Assembly (NCBI GenBank): GCA_963811255.1
Contig: CAWEQI010000004.1
Coordinates: 101,268 to 165,267 of the forward strand
Length of the DNA stretch: 64,000 nt
Direction: 5' to 3'
Source of the DNA: Croceibacterium_B sp963811255
Lineage (GTDB): Bacteria > Pseudomonadota > Alphaproteobacteria > Sphingomonadales > Sphingomonadaceae
The position numbers and the translations under genes are program-made. A model generated the notes under the pieces. The model searched no databases. It saw nothing but the letters and a program-made list of their open reading frames with translations, and was not told the origin of the DNA. Below are positions 33,228-42,344 of this stretch, in pieces (position 1 is the first letter of the stretch; every line of letters starts with the position of its first letter).

Positions 33228-33355
33228 TCAGCCGTTGTAATAGGTGCCGAAAACCCATTCCCAAAAACCCCGAAGCGGTTGCGGCTTCTGGGCGGGAATC
33301 GGCGGCTATCAGCGAAGCCCTGCTCGGGCGCCTGCAATGCTCTGCGATTCGACAT
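33228..33355 (-). CDS. Candidate 42-aa small protein, frame broken by one base
   Basis: ATG 33355 has AGGAGG six bases upstream and begins MSNRRALQAPEQGFAD. Near 33303 one base appears missing; in the next frame the sequence continues PPIPAQKPQPLRGFWEWVFG and ends TYYNG before TGA at 33228. A strong terminator follows immediately. The coherent ribosome site, start, stop and terminator support a real short gene of about 42 codons (128 bases, one short of a multiple of three). The aromatic C-terminus suggests membrane contact. Without the indel the start frame would run through the terminator. Confidence 0.5.
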
Positions 33356-33385
33356 AGTGATCCTCCTGTTGCGAAGGTCACTATG
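33353..33385 (-). promoter_or_regulatory. Hairpin enclosing ribosome site and start codon
   Basis: In the minus-strand RNA, CATAGTGA (33385-33378) pairs perfectly with TCACUAUG (33360-33353), whose AUG is the start codon of the small gene. The AGGAGG lies in the 17-base loop. It may throttle translation by temperature or a ligand. Upstream, TTTACT and TTAACT could serve as -35/-10. Confidence 0.45.
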
Positions 33386-33428
33386 AGTTAACCTTAATAG
33401 AAAGTAAAGGGGTTTGGTTACCTCTGCG

Positions 33429-35751
33429 TTAGCCAACCTCCGCGGAACGTCCGCCGATGCCGTGAGCAAGCGACAATTTATGCACCGCCTCAAGCGACAT
33501 CGGCCGACCGAGCTGGTACCCCTGGGCAGCCGGGCAGCCGAGCGAGCGCAGGACTTCAAACGTGGTCTCGTCCTCGACCCCTTCGGCCAGCACCAGAATA
33601 TCGAGATCCCGTCCGAGCGTGACGAGGTGCTCGACGATCTTGCGCGCCTTGCGATCGGTTTGAACCCGGGTCACAAACAGGCGATCAATCTTCAACTCGT
33701 CAAACGGCAGCTGCAGGAACGGTTCGAAGCTCGCCGCGCCGACGCCGAAGTCGTCTGCCGAAAGCCGCACGCCGAGCTGCTTCAGCTCGGACATAACGAT
33801 CCCCGCTCGCTGGAAATCCGCGATACGGGCGGTTTCGGTGATCTCGATCGTTATTTTTGACGGAGGCACTCGCGAGGCCGCGAGGGCTTCCTCAAGCAAT
33901 CTGACGACCTCGAAATCGCCGAGCATGGTCGCGGAAACGTTCATCGACAGGTTGAAGTCCATCGCTGCGAACGGCGATTCCGCGACTTCGCTGAGGGCAT
34001 CGGCGAAGACCTTTCGGGTCAGCGCGTCCATTCGCCCGACCTGTTCGCATTGCTCGACGAAGTACGAGGGGGCGATCTCGCCGCGCACTGGATCCGCCCA
34101 GCGAGCCAACGCCTCGACGCCAAACATGCGGCGGGTCCTGAGATCAAATTGTGGCTGGTAAACGAGGTAGATCTCGCCGGATTTCATCGCTTGGTCGAGC
34201 CTTGCCTGCAGCGAGATGCTCCACCGCCGCTCCTCGTCCGAGGCTTGGTTGGCGAGAATCACCGGATCCATCGCCTCGCTTGTCTTGTCGACTGCGGCCA
34301 GCGCCGATGAGATGCGCTTCGTTGGATTCGCTTCTTTGCCGGTGTCGGCGCCGAAGGTGATCCCGACATCAACAGCGAAATCGTCGATCGTGAGCGGACT
34401 GGCGAAGATCGCCCGGAGACCGGCGAGGTGCGACCGAAGCTGGTCCGAGTGCTCGTAGGATTGCAGCCAGGCGAAGTAGCGCCCGGCATTCGAATAGACC
34501 GTCAGGCTCTCGTCGTTGATTCTGAGCCGATCAGCGATCAACTGCATGTATTCGCCATGCTTAGCGCGAGGGAGGGAGGCGAGCACCTCGTCGACGCGAT
34601 GGATCCTGGCCACAACGAGAGCGGAGGCGTCTTTCAATTTGGCACGAGCAAGGTCGCGTTCAAGCTTTTCGAAAGTCGGCAGTCCGCTGAGATTGTTGAC
34701 GAGCGGTGCCCGGCGATAGAAATGGTGCCATAGCCTGATCGCGCCGAAAATGAGCAAGAAAGCGAAACGGCTTCCATCAGCTCGACGGTCCATCCCAACC
34801 ACACGCTTGCCACGAAGATCGCCGGAATCGCTGCAATCGCGACGCCGTAACCAAAACGCCTCGCCGCCGGCCGTGGCGCAAGGCAGGCCAGGCCTAAGGT
34901 GAGCGCCAGAATAAGTGTCGGGAGATACCAGTTGACGTGCCGGATCATGCCATGCTTCAGCGTTTCGGCACCGAAGATGCCGGTGTAGCTCTCCGGCACC
35001 ATCGGAAATCCCGGGATGGCGGCAAATGTCGCACCCCTTCGTGCAACGGCACCGATGACGATGGTCTTTCCTGCGAAGGTCCGGGTCTTCGACGGATCGG
35101 CAAGAAGTTGGCGCGCCTCCTTCATCGAGTATGAAGGTATCGAGGAATAGCTCATTGAATAGTCGATGAAGAAGGATTCGTTCGTCGGTCCGCTTCGCTC
35201 CGCCAGAGCAGCAGGGAAGCTCGGTAGAGTCGTTCGGCCCGCGCGCACGGCGAACGGCGACGTCCAAGTATAGCCTAGAAGATCGACCGGTTCCTTGCGA
35301 ACGACTGAGGGCACTCCTCGCGACACCGACGACGCAGGGGCAGACCAGCCGCGCACTCGCACCCCTGGTCGCATAGCGATCCACGAACACGGTCCGCCCA
35401 GATTTAGCCTGGCTGCACGGTTGAGCCGCGCGTCTTCACGAGGGGGGCCCGGTGGCTCGAGATCGATGTCAATGAAAATTCGCTCGCGCCTGGGCGGCCG
35501 TAGAGCCGATCGATGGTGTCGGCAAGCTCCGCGCGAGCGCCTGCGTTGGCGGGATCGGCGATGTCGGGGTCCGCGCCAATGAAGACGATTTCGCCGGAAG
35601 CCCGGTGCTGGAGGGCACGAGACTGGACCGCCCAGATGAGGCCGTTCAAGGGTTCGACGAGCCCGAAAACGCCGATGACCAGCGCCGCGACGAAGGCAAT
35701 CGCCAAGTGCCGCACGCGAGGTTGCGTCAGAAGGGGCTTCTCGCCGGTCAT
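33429..35751 (-). pseudogene. CHASE2-EAL signalling protein, two frame breaks
   Basis: ATG 35751 begins a membrane helix (LAIAFVAALVIGVFGLVEPL) and a CHASE2 sensor (IVFIGADPDIADPANAG). The frame shifts at about 35476 (then IFIDIDLEPPGPPRED) and again near 34770. The last 430 codons are open: two or three membrane helices, a degenerate GGDEF-like region (LSGLPTFEKLERDLARAK) and a complete-looking EAL domain with GVEALARW, FNLSMNVSA, ITIEITET, DDFGVG, ELKIDRLFV and LAEGVED. If expressed whole it would hydrolyse cyclic di-GMP in response to an extracellular cue. Confidence 0.75.
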
Positions 35752-35977
35752 TAACCTCGTTCCGGGCCATCAAGGCGGCGGTTTGGCTGCATCTGACACC
35801 CCGTAGCGCGCGGGACTTAAGAAAAGATGGCTAATTTCCGCGTCGCGGTTCCGCGGAAGCGTGCCGCAAGAGCTTGCAACGAGCAAGCTCACCAAACGAA
35901 CGCCCCTTGTCTGATCCCGCGGGGACGAAAGCCACCCTGCTCGTGCCGGGCGTTCTCGTGCATTCGGCGGGGGTAGC

Positions 35978-38548
35978 TTACCGGCTGACGTCGAGGCGGG
36001 CTCCCGCACGAAAAGCGCCGCCAGGACCGGGGCCGACGGTGCTCACGCCAGCGCCGATCCGGCCGAGTTGGACGGTGTTGCCGGCTTCGTTGTCGACCAC
36101 CAGCTTGACCCACAAGTTGTCCTTGTCCTTGAACCAAGAGGTGTTCTTGGCGGCGCGCAGCGCGTCGAGACTGGGCTCGGCCGTGCCCCCGGCTGCGGTG
36201 GTGAAGCCGGGAAGCTGAAATATCACCCACGAGCCGTCGTTCATTTCGTTGAGGGTGAGCGAGAGGTCCTTGCGGGCCGTCTCTACCCGCACGTCGGCGC
36301 CGCTGTGGATCGTGGTTTGCCCGGTGTATTCCCACCGGCGGCCGTTGCGGCTGAGCATGACCGGATCGGTGATCGGCTCGTTGCCGAAGCCGAAATTGCC
36401 GCCGACGTTGAAATGGCCGAAGTCGCCCTTGCACACGGCCGCGCCCCAGGTCGGCTTGATCGTGCAGTCCTGTTCGTCGTCGGCGATGCCGTTGTCGATA
36501 ACGATGTACGAATTGGGCACACCGCCGATCGAACCGTCCTTGTCGTGGATCGCCGCGCCCCGCCAGGCATTGTTGCGCCCGTAATCCGAGGCCCATCGGT
36601 GCACGATCGGATTGAATTCGACGGGCTTGGAGTTCACGAACTTGGCGCCCTCGACCGAGTTCTCGGTGCTCATTCCGAAGCTGGTGTACATCAGGTACGA
36701 GATCGCCGCCGCGCTGCGCGTGGCGTTGGGTTCGAAGTTGATGAAGGTGGTGTTGATCACGTCGTGCCGCAGGTCGTAGAACTCGTAGCCGTGGATCGGG
36801 AAATCCGGGATGTCGTTCGGCCGGCTGCGACCGTAAGCCTTTTCCGCCGGCGTCTCGGGATTGCCGACGTTGTCGCTCTCGCCGACGAACACCGAATCGA
36901 CCACCTGTGAGGTAAACGGCGTCCGGCCCACCAGCGCGGCCGCATGGGTGAAGCCGACCGCGTTGTCGGCCACGCGCAGGTTCTTCCAAACGTCAAGCTC
37001 GCCGCGGCCCCACACGCCGCCGTGGCGGTTCTTGTAGCTGGTGAAGTTTTCGAACAGCGACACCAGCATCTTGCTGTTGGTATCGGTCGGATCGGCATAG
37101 GCGACATGGTAGTTGCTGCCGCCGACGCTGAATGTGCCGTCCTGATTGGGGCCGCGGTCGAACATGAAGCCGTCGAAGTTCGAATGGGCGGTGTTGTCCT
37201 TGAACTCGCGCACGCGCATCCGCCGCGGCCAGTAGTTGTCGTCGTGGTGCAGGCCCGTCGGATGCACCGGCAAGGCGTACCAGAAGCCCGTCGCCTCGGA
37301 GCCGGCGGCGACGTTGCCGATGTAGGTGTTGTCCGGGTTGGTGATCCAGAAGCTCGCCGCCGTGTTGTCCGACGGGATGAGGATGTTCTTGGCCTTCTGG
37401 CCGGCCACGGCCGCTGCAAATCCGGCGCTATCTCCCTCGGGGCCGAGATTCGTCGGCTCGCACGGCTTCCCGTCGGGGTGGCACTTGGTCAGAATCGCCA
37501 GGTTGTGGATGAACTGGTTGCCGGTTTCGACCGCGTCCTCGAGGAAGAAGCAGTGGCCGACGGTGTTGTAGGTGACGTTGTTCTGCACCCGCACGTCATT
37601 GGTGCCGTGCACGGTGACGCAGCGGCTGTAGGTGTCGTGGATCGCCGAGTCCTGGATATATTGCCCCGGCGCGTCGCCCAAGAGGTGCCAGTGGATCGGA
37701 TAGCGGGCCAGGTGCATGTACTGGCCCATGTGATAAAGCTCGATGCCCGAGACATGCATCGTCGAGCCGGCCATCGCCATGATGTGCCCGCCGAAATAGG
37801 TTTTCTCGGAATCCGGCGAGGACTGGATCTTGATGTTGCGGCTCAGCATGCCGACTTCGCCGCGCTCGTCGACGCCGTCGGTGATCTGGCCGTAATGCAT
37901 GTATTTGAGCGGCTTATCGAGCGTGATCGCGTTGCCGCTGACGGCAGCGATGGTCCGCTCTTCCGCCTGGTGGGGATCGTAGTCGGTCGAGGCGAGCACG
38001 ATCGTGTCGCCCTTGTGCCAGCCGCCGGCGTCGAGGACCTGGATCGTGCTGGTGCCGGCCTTGGCGGTCTGGGCGAGCTTGGTCCAGCTGTGGGTGCGGT
38101 CGCCGTGTAGGCTGAGGGTTCCCTTCAGCATCATGATGCCGCGGTCGCCCATCGTGTTGATGTCTTCGCCCGGGACCTTGTCGGTCAGGGTGATCGTCGC
38201 TTTATGCGTGTAGGGCTTGGCTTCGCTGCCGATGTCGAGTTCGCCGCCGGGCAGATAGATCCAATCGGTCGTCAGCGCGAGGTCATGAGCATCCGAAAAG
38301 CTCAGCTTGCCGGCGATCGTCAGGCTGCGCAGCCACGGCGGACTGACGTCGAGGACGATGGCCTTGCCCTTGGCGATGGTCACCGCATCTCCCGCCCCCG
38401 GCACCTTGCCGTCCGGCCACGACGCCGGATCCGACCAGCGCGTCCAGTGCCCGTTCGTGTCCTGAGCGGCGGCTTGGGCCCCTGCGCCGAGCATGAGCGC
38501 CGCGGGCAGCAGCAAAGCGAAACGGAGCAGGCGAGATGGAATGCGCAT
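35978..38548 (-). CDS. Exported G8-domain / right-handed beta-helix protein (CEMIP-like), copy 1
   Basis: 856 residues. The signal peptide ends GAGAQAAAQ. A G8 domain follows at about residues 33-120 (HWTRWSDPASWPDGKVPGAG, WLRSLTIAGKLSFSD, DWIYLPGGELDIGSE). Residues about 120-680 form Asn/His-rich beta-helix turns (IELYHMGQYMHLARYPIHWH, NVTYNTVGHCFFLEDA, AHSNFDGFMFDRG), and the last 150 are a beta-rich tail (GSWVIFQLPGFTTAAGG). G8 plus beta-helix is the plan of the hyaluronan-degrading animal proteins CEMIP and TMEM2, so a carbohydrate substrate in the periplasm or outside is likely. Tandem with copy 2. Confidence 0.82.
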   Translation of the reverse strand: MRIPSRLLRFALLLPAALMLGAGAQAAAQDTNGHWTRWSDPASWPDGKVPGAGDAVTIAKGKAIVLDVSPPWLRSLTIAGKLSFSDAHDLALTTDWIYLPGGELDIGSEAKPYTHKATITLTDKVPGEDINTMGDRGIMMLKGTLSLHGDRTHSWTKLAQTAKAGTSTIQVLDAGGWHKGDTIVLASTDYDPHQAEERTIAAVSGNAITLDKPLKYMHYGQITDGVDERGEVGMLSRNIKIQSSPDSEKTYFGGHIMAMAGSTMHVSGIELYHMGQYMHLARYPIHWHLLGDAPGQYIQDSAIHDTYSRCVTVHGTNDVRVQNNVTYNTVGHCFFLEDAVETGNQFIHNLAILTKCHPDGKPCEPTNLGPEGDSAGFAAAVAGQKAKNILIPSDNTAASFWITNPDNTYIGNVAAGSEATGFWYALPVHPTGLHHDDNYWPRRMRVREFKDNTAHSNFDGFMFDRGPNQDGTFSVGGSNYHVAYADPTDTNSKMLVSLFENFTSYKNRHGGVWGRGELDVWKNLRVADNAVGFTHAAALVGRTPFTSQVVDSVFVGESDNVGNPETPAEKAYGRSRPNDIPDFPIHGYEFYDLRHDVINTTFINFEPNATRSAAAISYLMYTSFGMSTENSVEGAKFVNSKPVEFNPIVHRWASDYGRNNAWRGAAIHDKDGSIGGVPNSYIVIDNGIADDEQDCTIKPTWGAAVCKGDFGHFNVGGNFGFGNEPITDPVMLSRNGRRWEYTGQTTIHSGADVRVETARKDLSLTLNEMNDGSWVIFQLPGFTTAAGGTAEPSLDALRAAKNTSWFKDKDNLWVKLVVDNEAGNTVQLGRIGAGVSTVGPGPGGAFRAGARLDVSR
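37455..38548 (-). repeat. Near-identical 1.1-kb repeat, unit 1
   Basis: The first 1.09 kb of G8 copy 1 is nearly identical at nucleotide level to 40241-41335 of copy 2, with few substitutions and one 1-base indel. Similarity continues less strongly to about 37190. Downstream parts diverge clearly, so the identity is local. Confidence 0.85.
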
Positions 38549-38557
38549 GAGCTTAAA

Positions 38558-38572
38558 CCCCCCAGCGGGGGG
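38558..38572 (-). terminator. C6/G6 hairpin between the two G8 genes
   Basis: CCCCCC-AGC-GGGGGG (plus strand) between copy 2 (stop 38602) and copy 1 (start 38548). The minus RNA shows a GC stem followed by UUUAA. It may terminate or attenuate read-through and also holds the G-rich ribosome site of copy 1. Confidence 0.45.
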
Positions 38573-38601
38573 CGGCGATTCCCCCCTTCTGCTCTTAAGC
38601 G

Positions 38602-41335
38602 TTACTCGCGCCGGGTTCCGGCTTCATCCAGCGCAGCTGCATGGACCGGAGCCTGGCGGCTGACCTCGACGCTGGTTCCGCCGGCGCTGGGCCCGGCGAG
38701 CTGGGCGCCTTGGCCGTTGGAGACGACCTTCACCCACAGGACGTCCTTGCCCTTGTAGTACGAGGTGACACTGGCCTTGCGCAGCGCATCCAGGCTGTTC
38801 TGCGGCGTGCCCGAGGCTGCCGTGGTGAATCCCGGCAGCTCGAAGATCACCCACGAGCCCTTGTCCAGTTCGCTGAGGTGCAAGTCCACCGCCGGCCTTT
38901 CCGTGGTCACCTTGATCTCGGTGCCGGCGCGGACGTTGGTTTCGCCGGCCAGGGTGAGATTCTCGCCGATTGCGGCTGAGAACGACCGGCGGCTGAGGCG
39001 GGCCGGCCGGGCGGCCGAACGGGATGCGCGGCGGGCCAGCGGCTGCCGCCGGGCCGGCACCGCCGGCGCCAGGCACGGGGAGCGGCAGCGGCGCCGGGAC
39101 CGGCCGCTGCGCCTCTGGCAGGGCGCGCGCCGGGAGGGCCGCCGAAGCCGGGGATACCCGGGAAACCGCTGCCGCCCGGGCTGTTGACAGCCAAGCGCCC
39201 GACATCGCCCGTGCACACTGCGGCATTCCAGCTCGGCTTGATCTCACAGGCCTTGCTGTCGATGGCGATTTCGTCGTTCGGATCGTTGATGAGAATGAAC
39301 GAGTTCGGCACACCGGTGACCGAGCCGTCCAGGTCGTGGAACACCGAGGTTTTGTAACTCCCGTTGCCGTAATCGTCGTTGCTCCACTTGTGCTCCATCG
39401 GCGGGAAATAGACCGGCTTGGCGTTGACGAATTTCGCGTGCTGGACGGTGTTGTTCGAGCTCATCCCGAAGCTGGTGTAGAGCAGGTAGGAGATCGCTCC
39501 CGTCTTGCGGGTGGCGTTGTCCTCGAAGTTGACGAACGTGTCGTTCACCAGTTGATGACGGTAGTCGTAGAACTCGTATCCGCGGATCGGGAAGTCCGGC
39601 ACTTGGGGCTCCGGCAAGCTGCGGCCGTAAGCCACTTCCGCCGGCGTCTCGGGGTTGCCGACGTTGTCGCTTTCGCCGACGAACAGCGAGTTGAGCACCC
39701 GTGAGGTAAAGGCGGAATTGCCGAAGTTGCCGGACGCATGGGTATAGCCGATCGCGTTGTCGGCCATCTTCAGGTCCTTGAAGGTGTCCATCTCGCCGCG
39801 AGCCCAGATGCCGCTATTGCGGTTCTTGTAGCTGGTGAGATCCTGGTAGACCGTCTCCACCAGAGGGCTCTTCGGATTAGTCGGATCGGCATAGGCCATA
39901 TGGCCGCCTGGCCCGAAATGGCCGTCCTGCCGAGGGCCGCGGTCGAACATGAAGCCGTCGAAGTTCGAGTGGGCGGTGTTGCCCTTGAACTCGCGCACGC
40001 GCATCCGCCGCGGCCAGTAGTTGTCGTCGTGGTGCAGGCCGGTCGGGTGCTCCGGCAAGGCGAGCCAGAAACCGGTCGCCTCGGAGCCGGCGGCGACGTT
40101 GCCGATGTAGGTGTTGTCCGGGATTGGTGATCCAGAAGCTCGCCGCCGTGTTGTCGGACGGGATCAGGATGTTCTTGGCGTCCTGGCCGGCCAGCTTGAA
40201 GTTCTTGCCACCCTCCGCTCCGAACGGTCCGAGGTCGGTCGGCTCGCACGGCTTCCCGTCGGGGTGGCACTTGGTCAGGATCGCCAGGTTGTGGATGAAC
40301 TGGTTGCCGGTCTCGACCGCGTCTTCGAGGAAGAAGCAGTGGCCGACGTTGTTGTAGGTCACGTTGTTCTCCACCCGCACGTAGTTGGTGCCGTGCACGG
40401 TCACGCAGCGGCTGTAGGTGTCGTGGATCGCCGAGTTCTGGATATATTGCCCCGGCGCGTCGCCCAAGAGGTGCCAGTGGATCGGATAGCGGGCCAGGTG
40501 CATGTACTGGCCCATGTGATAAAGCTCGATGCCCGAGACATACATCGTCGAGCCGGCCATCGCCATGATGTGCCCGCCGAAGAGTGTCTTCTCGGAATCC
40601 GGCGAAGACTGGATCATGATGTTGCGCGCTCAGCATGCCGACTTCGCCGCGCTCGTCGACGCCGTAGGTGATCTGGCCGTAATGCATGTATTTGAGCGGC
40701 TTATCGAGCGTGATCGTGTTGCCGCTGACGGCGGCGATGGTCCGCTCTTCCGCCTGGTGGGGATCGTAATCGGTCGAGGCGAGCACGATCGTGTCGCCCT
40801 TGTGCCAGCCGCCGGCGTCGAGGACCTGGATCGTGCTGGTGCCGGCCTTGGCCGTCTGGGCGAGCTTGGTCCAGCTGTGGGTGCGGTCGCCGTGTAGGCT
40901 GAGGGTTCCCTTCAGCATCATGATGCCGCGGTCGCCCATCGTGTTGATGTCTTCGTCCGGGACCTTGTCGGTCAGGGTGATCGTCGCCTTATGCGTGTAG
41001 GGCTTGGCTTCGCTGCCGATGTCGAGTTCGCCGCCGGGCAGATAGATCCAATCGGTCGTCAGCGCGAGGTCATGAGCATCCGAAAAGCTCAGCTTGCCGG
41101 CGATCGTCAGGCTGCGCAGCCACGGCGGACTGACGTCGAGGACGATGGCCTTGCCCTTGGCGATGGTCACCGCATCTCCCGCCCCCGGCACCTTGCCGTC
41201 CGGCCACGACGCCGGATCCGACCAGCGCGTCCAGTGCCCGTTCGTGTCCTGAGCGGCGGCTTGGGCCCCTGCGCCGAGCATGAGCGCCGCGGGCAGCAGC
41301 AAGGCGAAACGGAGCAGGCGAGATGAAATGCGCAT
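38602..41335 (-). CDS. Exported G8-domain / beta-helix protein (CEMIP-like), copy 2, with frame breaks
   Basis: Starts at ATG 41335 with the same signal peptide and G8 domain as copy 1. Relative to copy 1 there is one extra base at about 40627 (TTGCGCGCTC against TTGCGGCTC) and one at about 40123 (GGGATTGG against GGGTTGG), each shifting the frame. A third shift falls within 38960-39190. Bridging them yields a protein of about 910 residues that parallels copy 1 throughout. It has an added Pro/Gly/Ala-rich linker (about 39000-39190) before the beta-rich tail (GSWVIFELPGFTTAASG). Either a pseudogene or an indel-bearing assembly of a functional gene. Confidence 0.72.
40241..41335 (-). repeat. 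Near-identical 1.1-kb repeat, unit 2
   Basis: Counterpart of 37455-38548, offset by 2786-2787 bases. The very high identity confined to the 5' part of two otherwise diverged genes points to gene conversion or a recent partial duplication. Confidence 0.85.
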
Positions 41336-41605
41336 AGCGTTGACCCCCAAGGCGGGACCGCGAGTCCCGCGTTTTATCTTTGGGCATAGGTTGCAACGGA
41401 GAAGCCCGTTTGCCAAGCCGCGATCCGGGCGCGCGCCGAGAGAAATTGTAATTTATCGTAACAGCTCGTGTATCGCTGTTCGTCGGACTGCTCGAGCGCG
41501 CCCGGTGCATCTCGACGATCAACGGGGCGTGCGGCGGGCAGATCACTTGCGGCCAACGATGGCAGAACGGCCTCAACCGCCGAGTTCGATGGCGGTCGCG
41601 GCTCG

Positions 41606-42175
41606 CTACTGGTGCTCCATCATCTCGTCGTGATCTTCGGGCGCGGACTTGACGAGCGCCTGGTATTGCGCGGGCGAGAGGCTGCCTTCCTTCTGCAGGA
41701 ATGCGACCATGTCCCAGATCAGCGTATCGCTGTGGGTCTTGCCCCAGGCGGCCATGCCAGAGGCCTTGATCCCGTGCTTGATGACCCAGAACTGCTCGCG
41801 CGGGCTGAGATCGTTGCCGTGCGAAAAATCGGGTGCGGCGGGGTTGAGGCCCTGCGAAATTTCGGTCTTCTCCATCCCTGGCGCCAGATGGCAGCCGGTG
41901 CACATTTCGGCGTAGAGCCCGGCGCCGGCCGCGATGCGCGGTTGGCTTTCCAGATCGGGCGGTGCCGGAACGCTTTCGGCATGCGCCCCGATCGAGCGGT
42001 CGCGGCCGGTTTCGAGCACCCAATACACCAGGTTCGTGTGCGGATTGTCGGCGCCGACGTTGTAAAGACCCGAATAGACGAAGGCGAGGAACACCAGCAC
42101 CAGGACGACGACGAGCCCGGCGCCCAGGTACAGGACCCGGACGGTGCCGCTTCGCCGAGCCGGACTGGGAGCCAT
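41606..42175 (-). CDS. Membrane-anchored cytochrome c
   Basis: 189 residues. An N-terminal transmembrane anchor (VLYLGAGLVVVLVLVFLAFVY) precedes a single cytochrome c domain with CTGCHLAPGM and a later SGMAAWGKTHSD as possible axial Met. ATG 42175 is used; a TTG at 42181 has a better-spaced GGAG. It is divergent from the copper oxidase, 169 bases away. Probably an electron carrier for a copper or respiratory enzyme; the partner is unknown. Confidence 0.82.
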   Translation of the reverse strand: MAPSPARRSGTVRVLYLGAGLVVVLVLVFLAFVYSGLYNVGADNPHTNLVYWVLETGRDRSIGAHAESVPAPPDLESQPRIAAGAGLYAEMCTGCHLAPGMEKTEISQGLNPAAPDFSHGNDLSPREQFWVIKHGIKASGMAAWGKTHSDTLIWDMVAFLQKEGSLSPAQYQALVKSAPEDHDEMMEHQ

Positions 42176-42344
42176 GGTCAAGCCACTCCATCAACCTGCA
42201 TCGCTCGCAAAGGACTCGGAAGTCTCTTGCCGGATACCCATGCGGGGTATAATCTACCGCCACGCTTCTGGCAAGTCGGGCCGTCTGCACAGCGCCGCTC
42301 GCATGAGGCGCCCACTGAGCCAGTCGAAATCGGAAAGTGTTCCC

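Noticed and set aside
36943..38110. 388-codon plus-strand frame opposite G8 copy 1
   Set aside because: A matching shadow recurs opposite copy 2, as expected from the duplicated gene; Val/Ala/His-rich and without motif.
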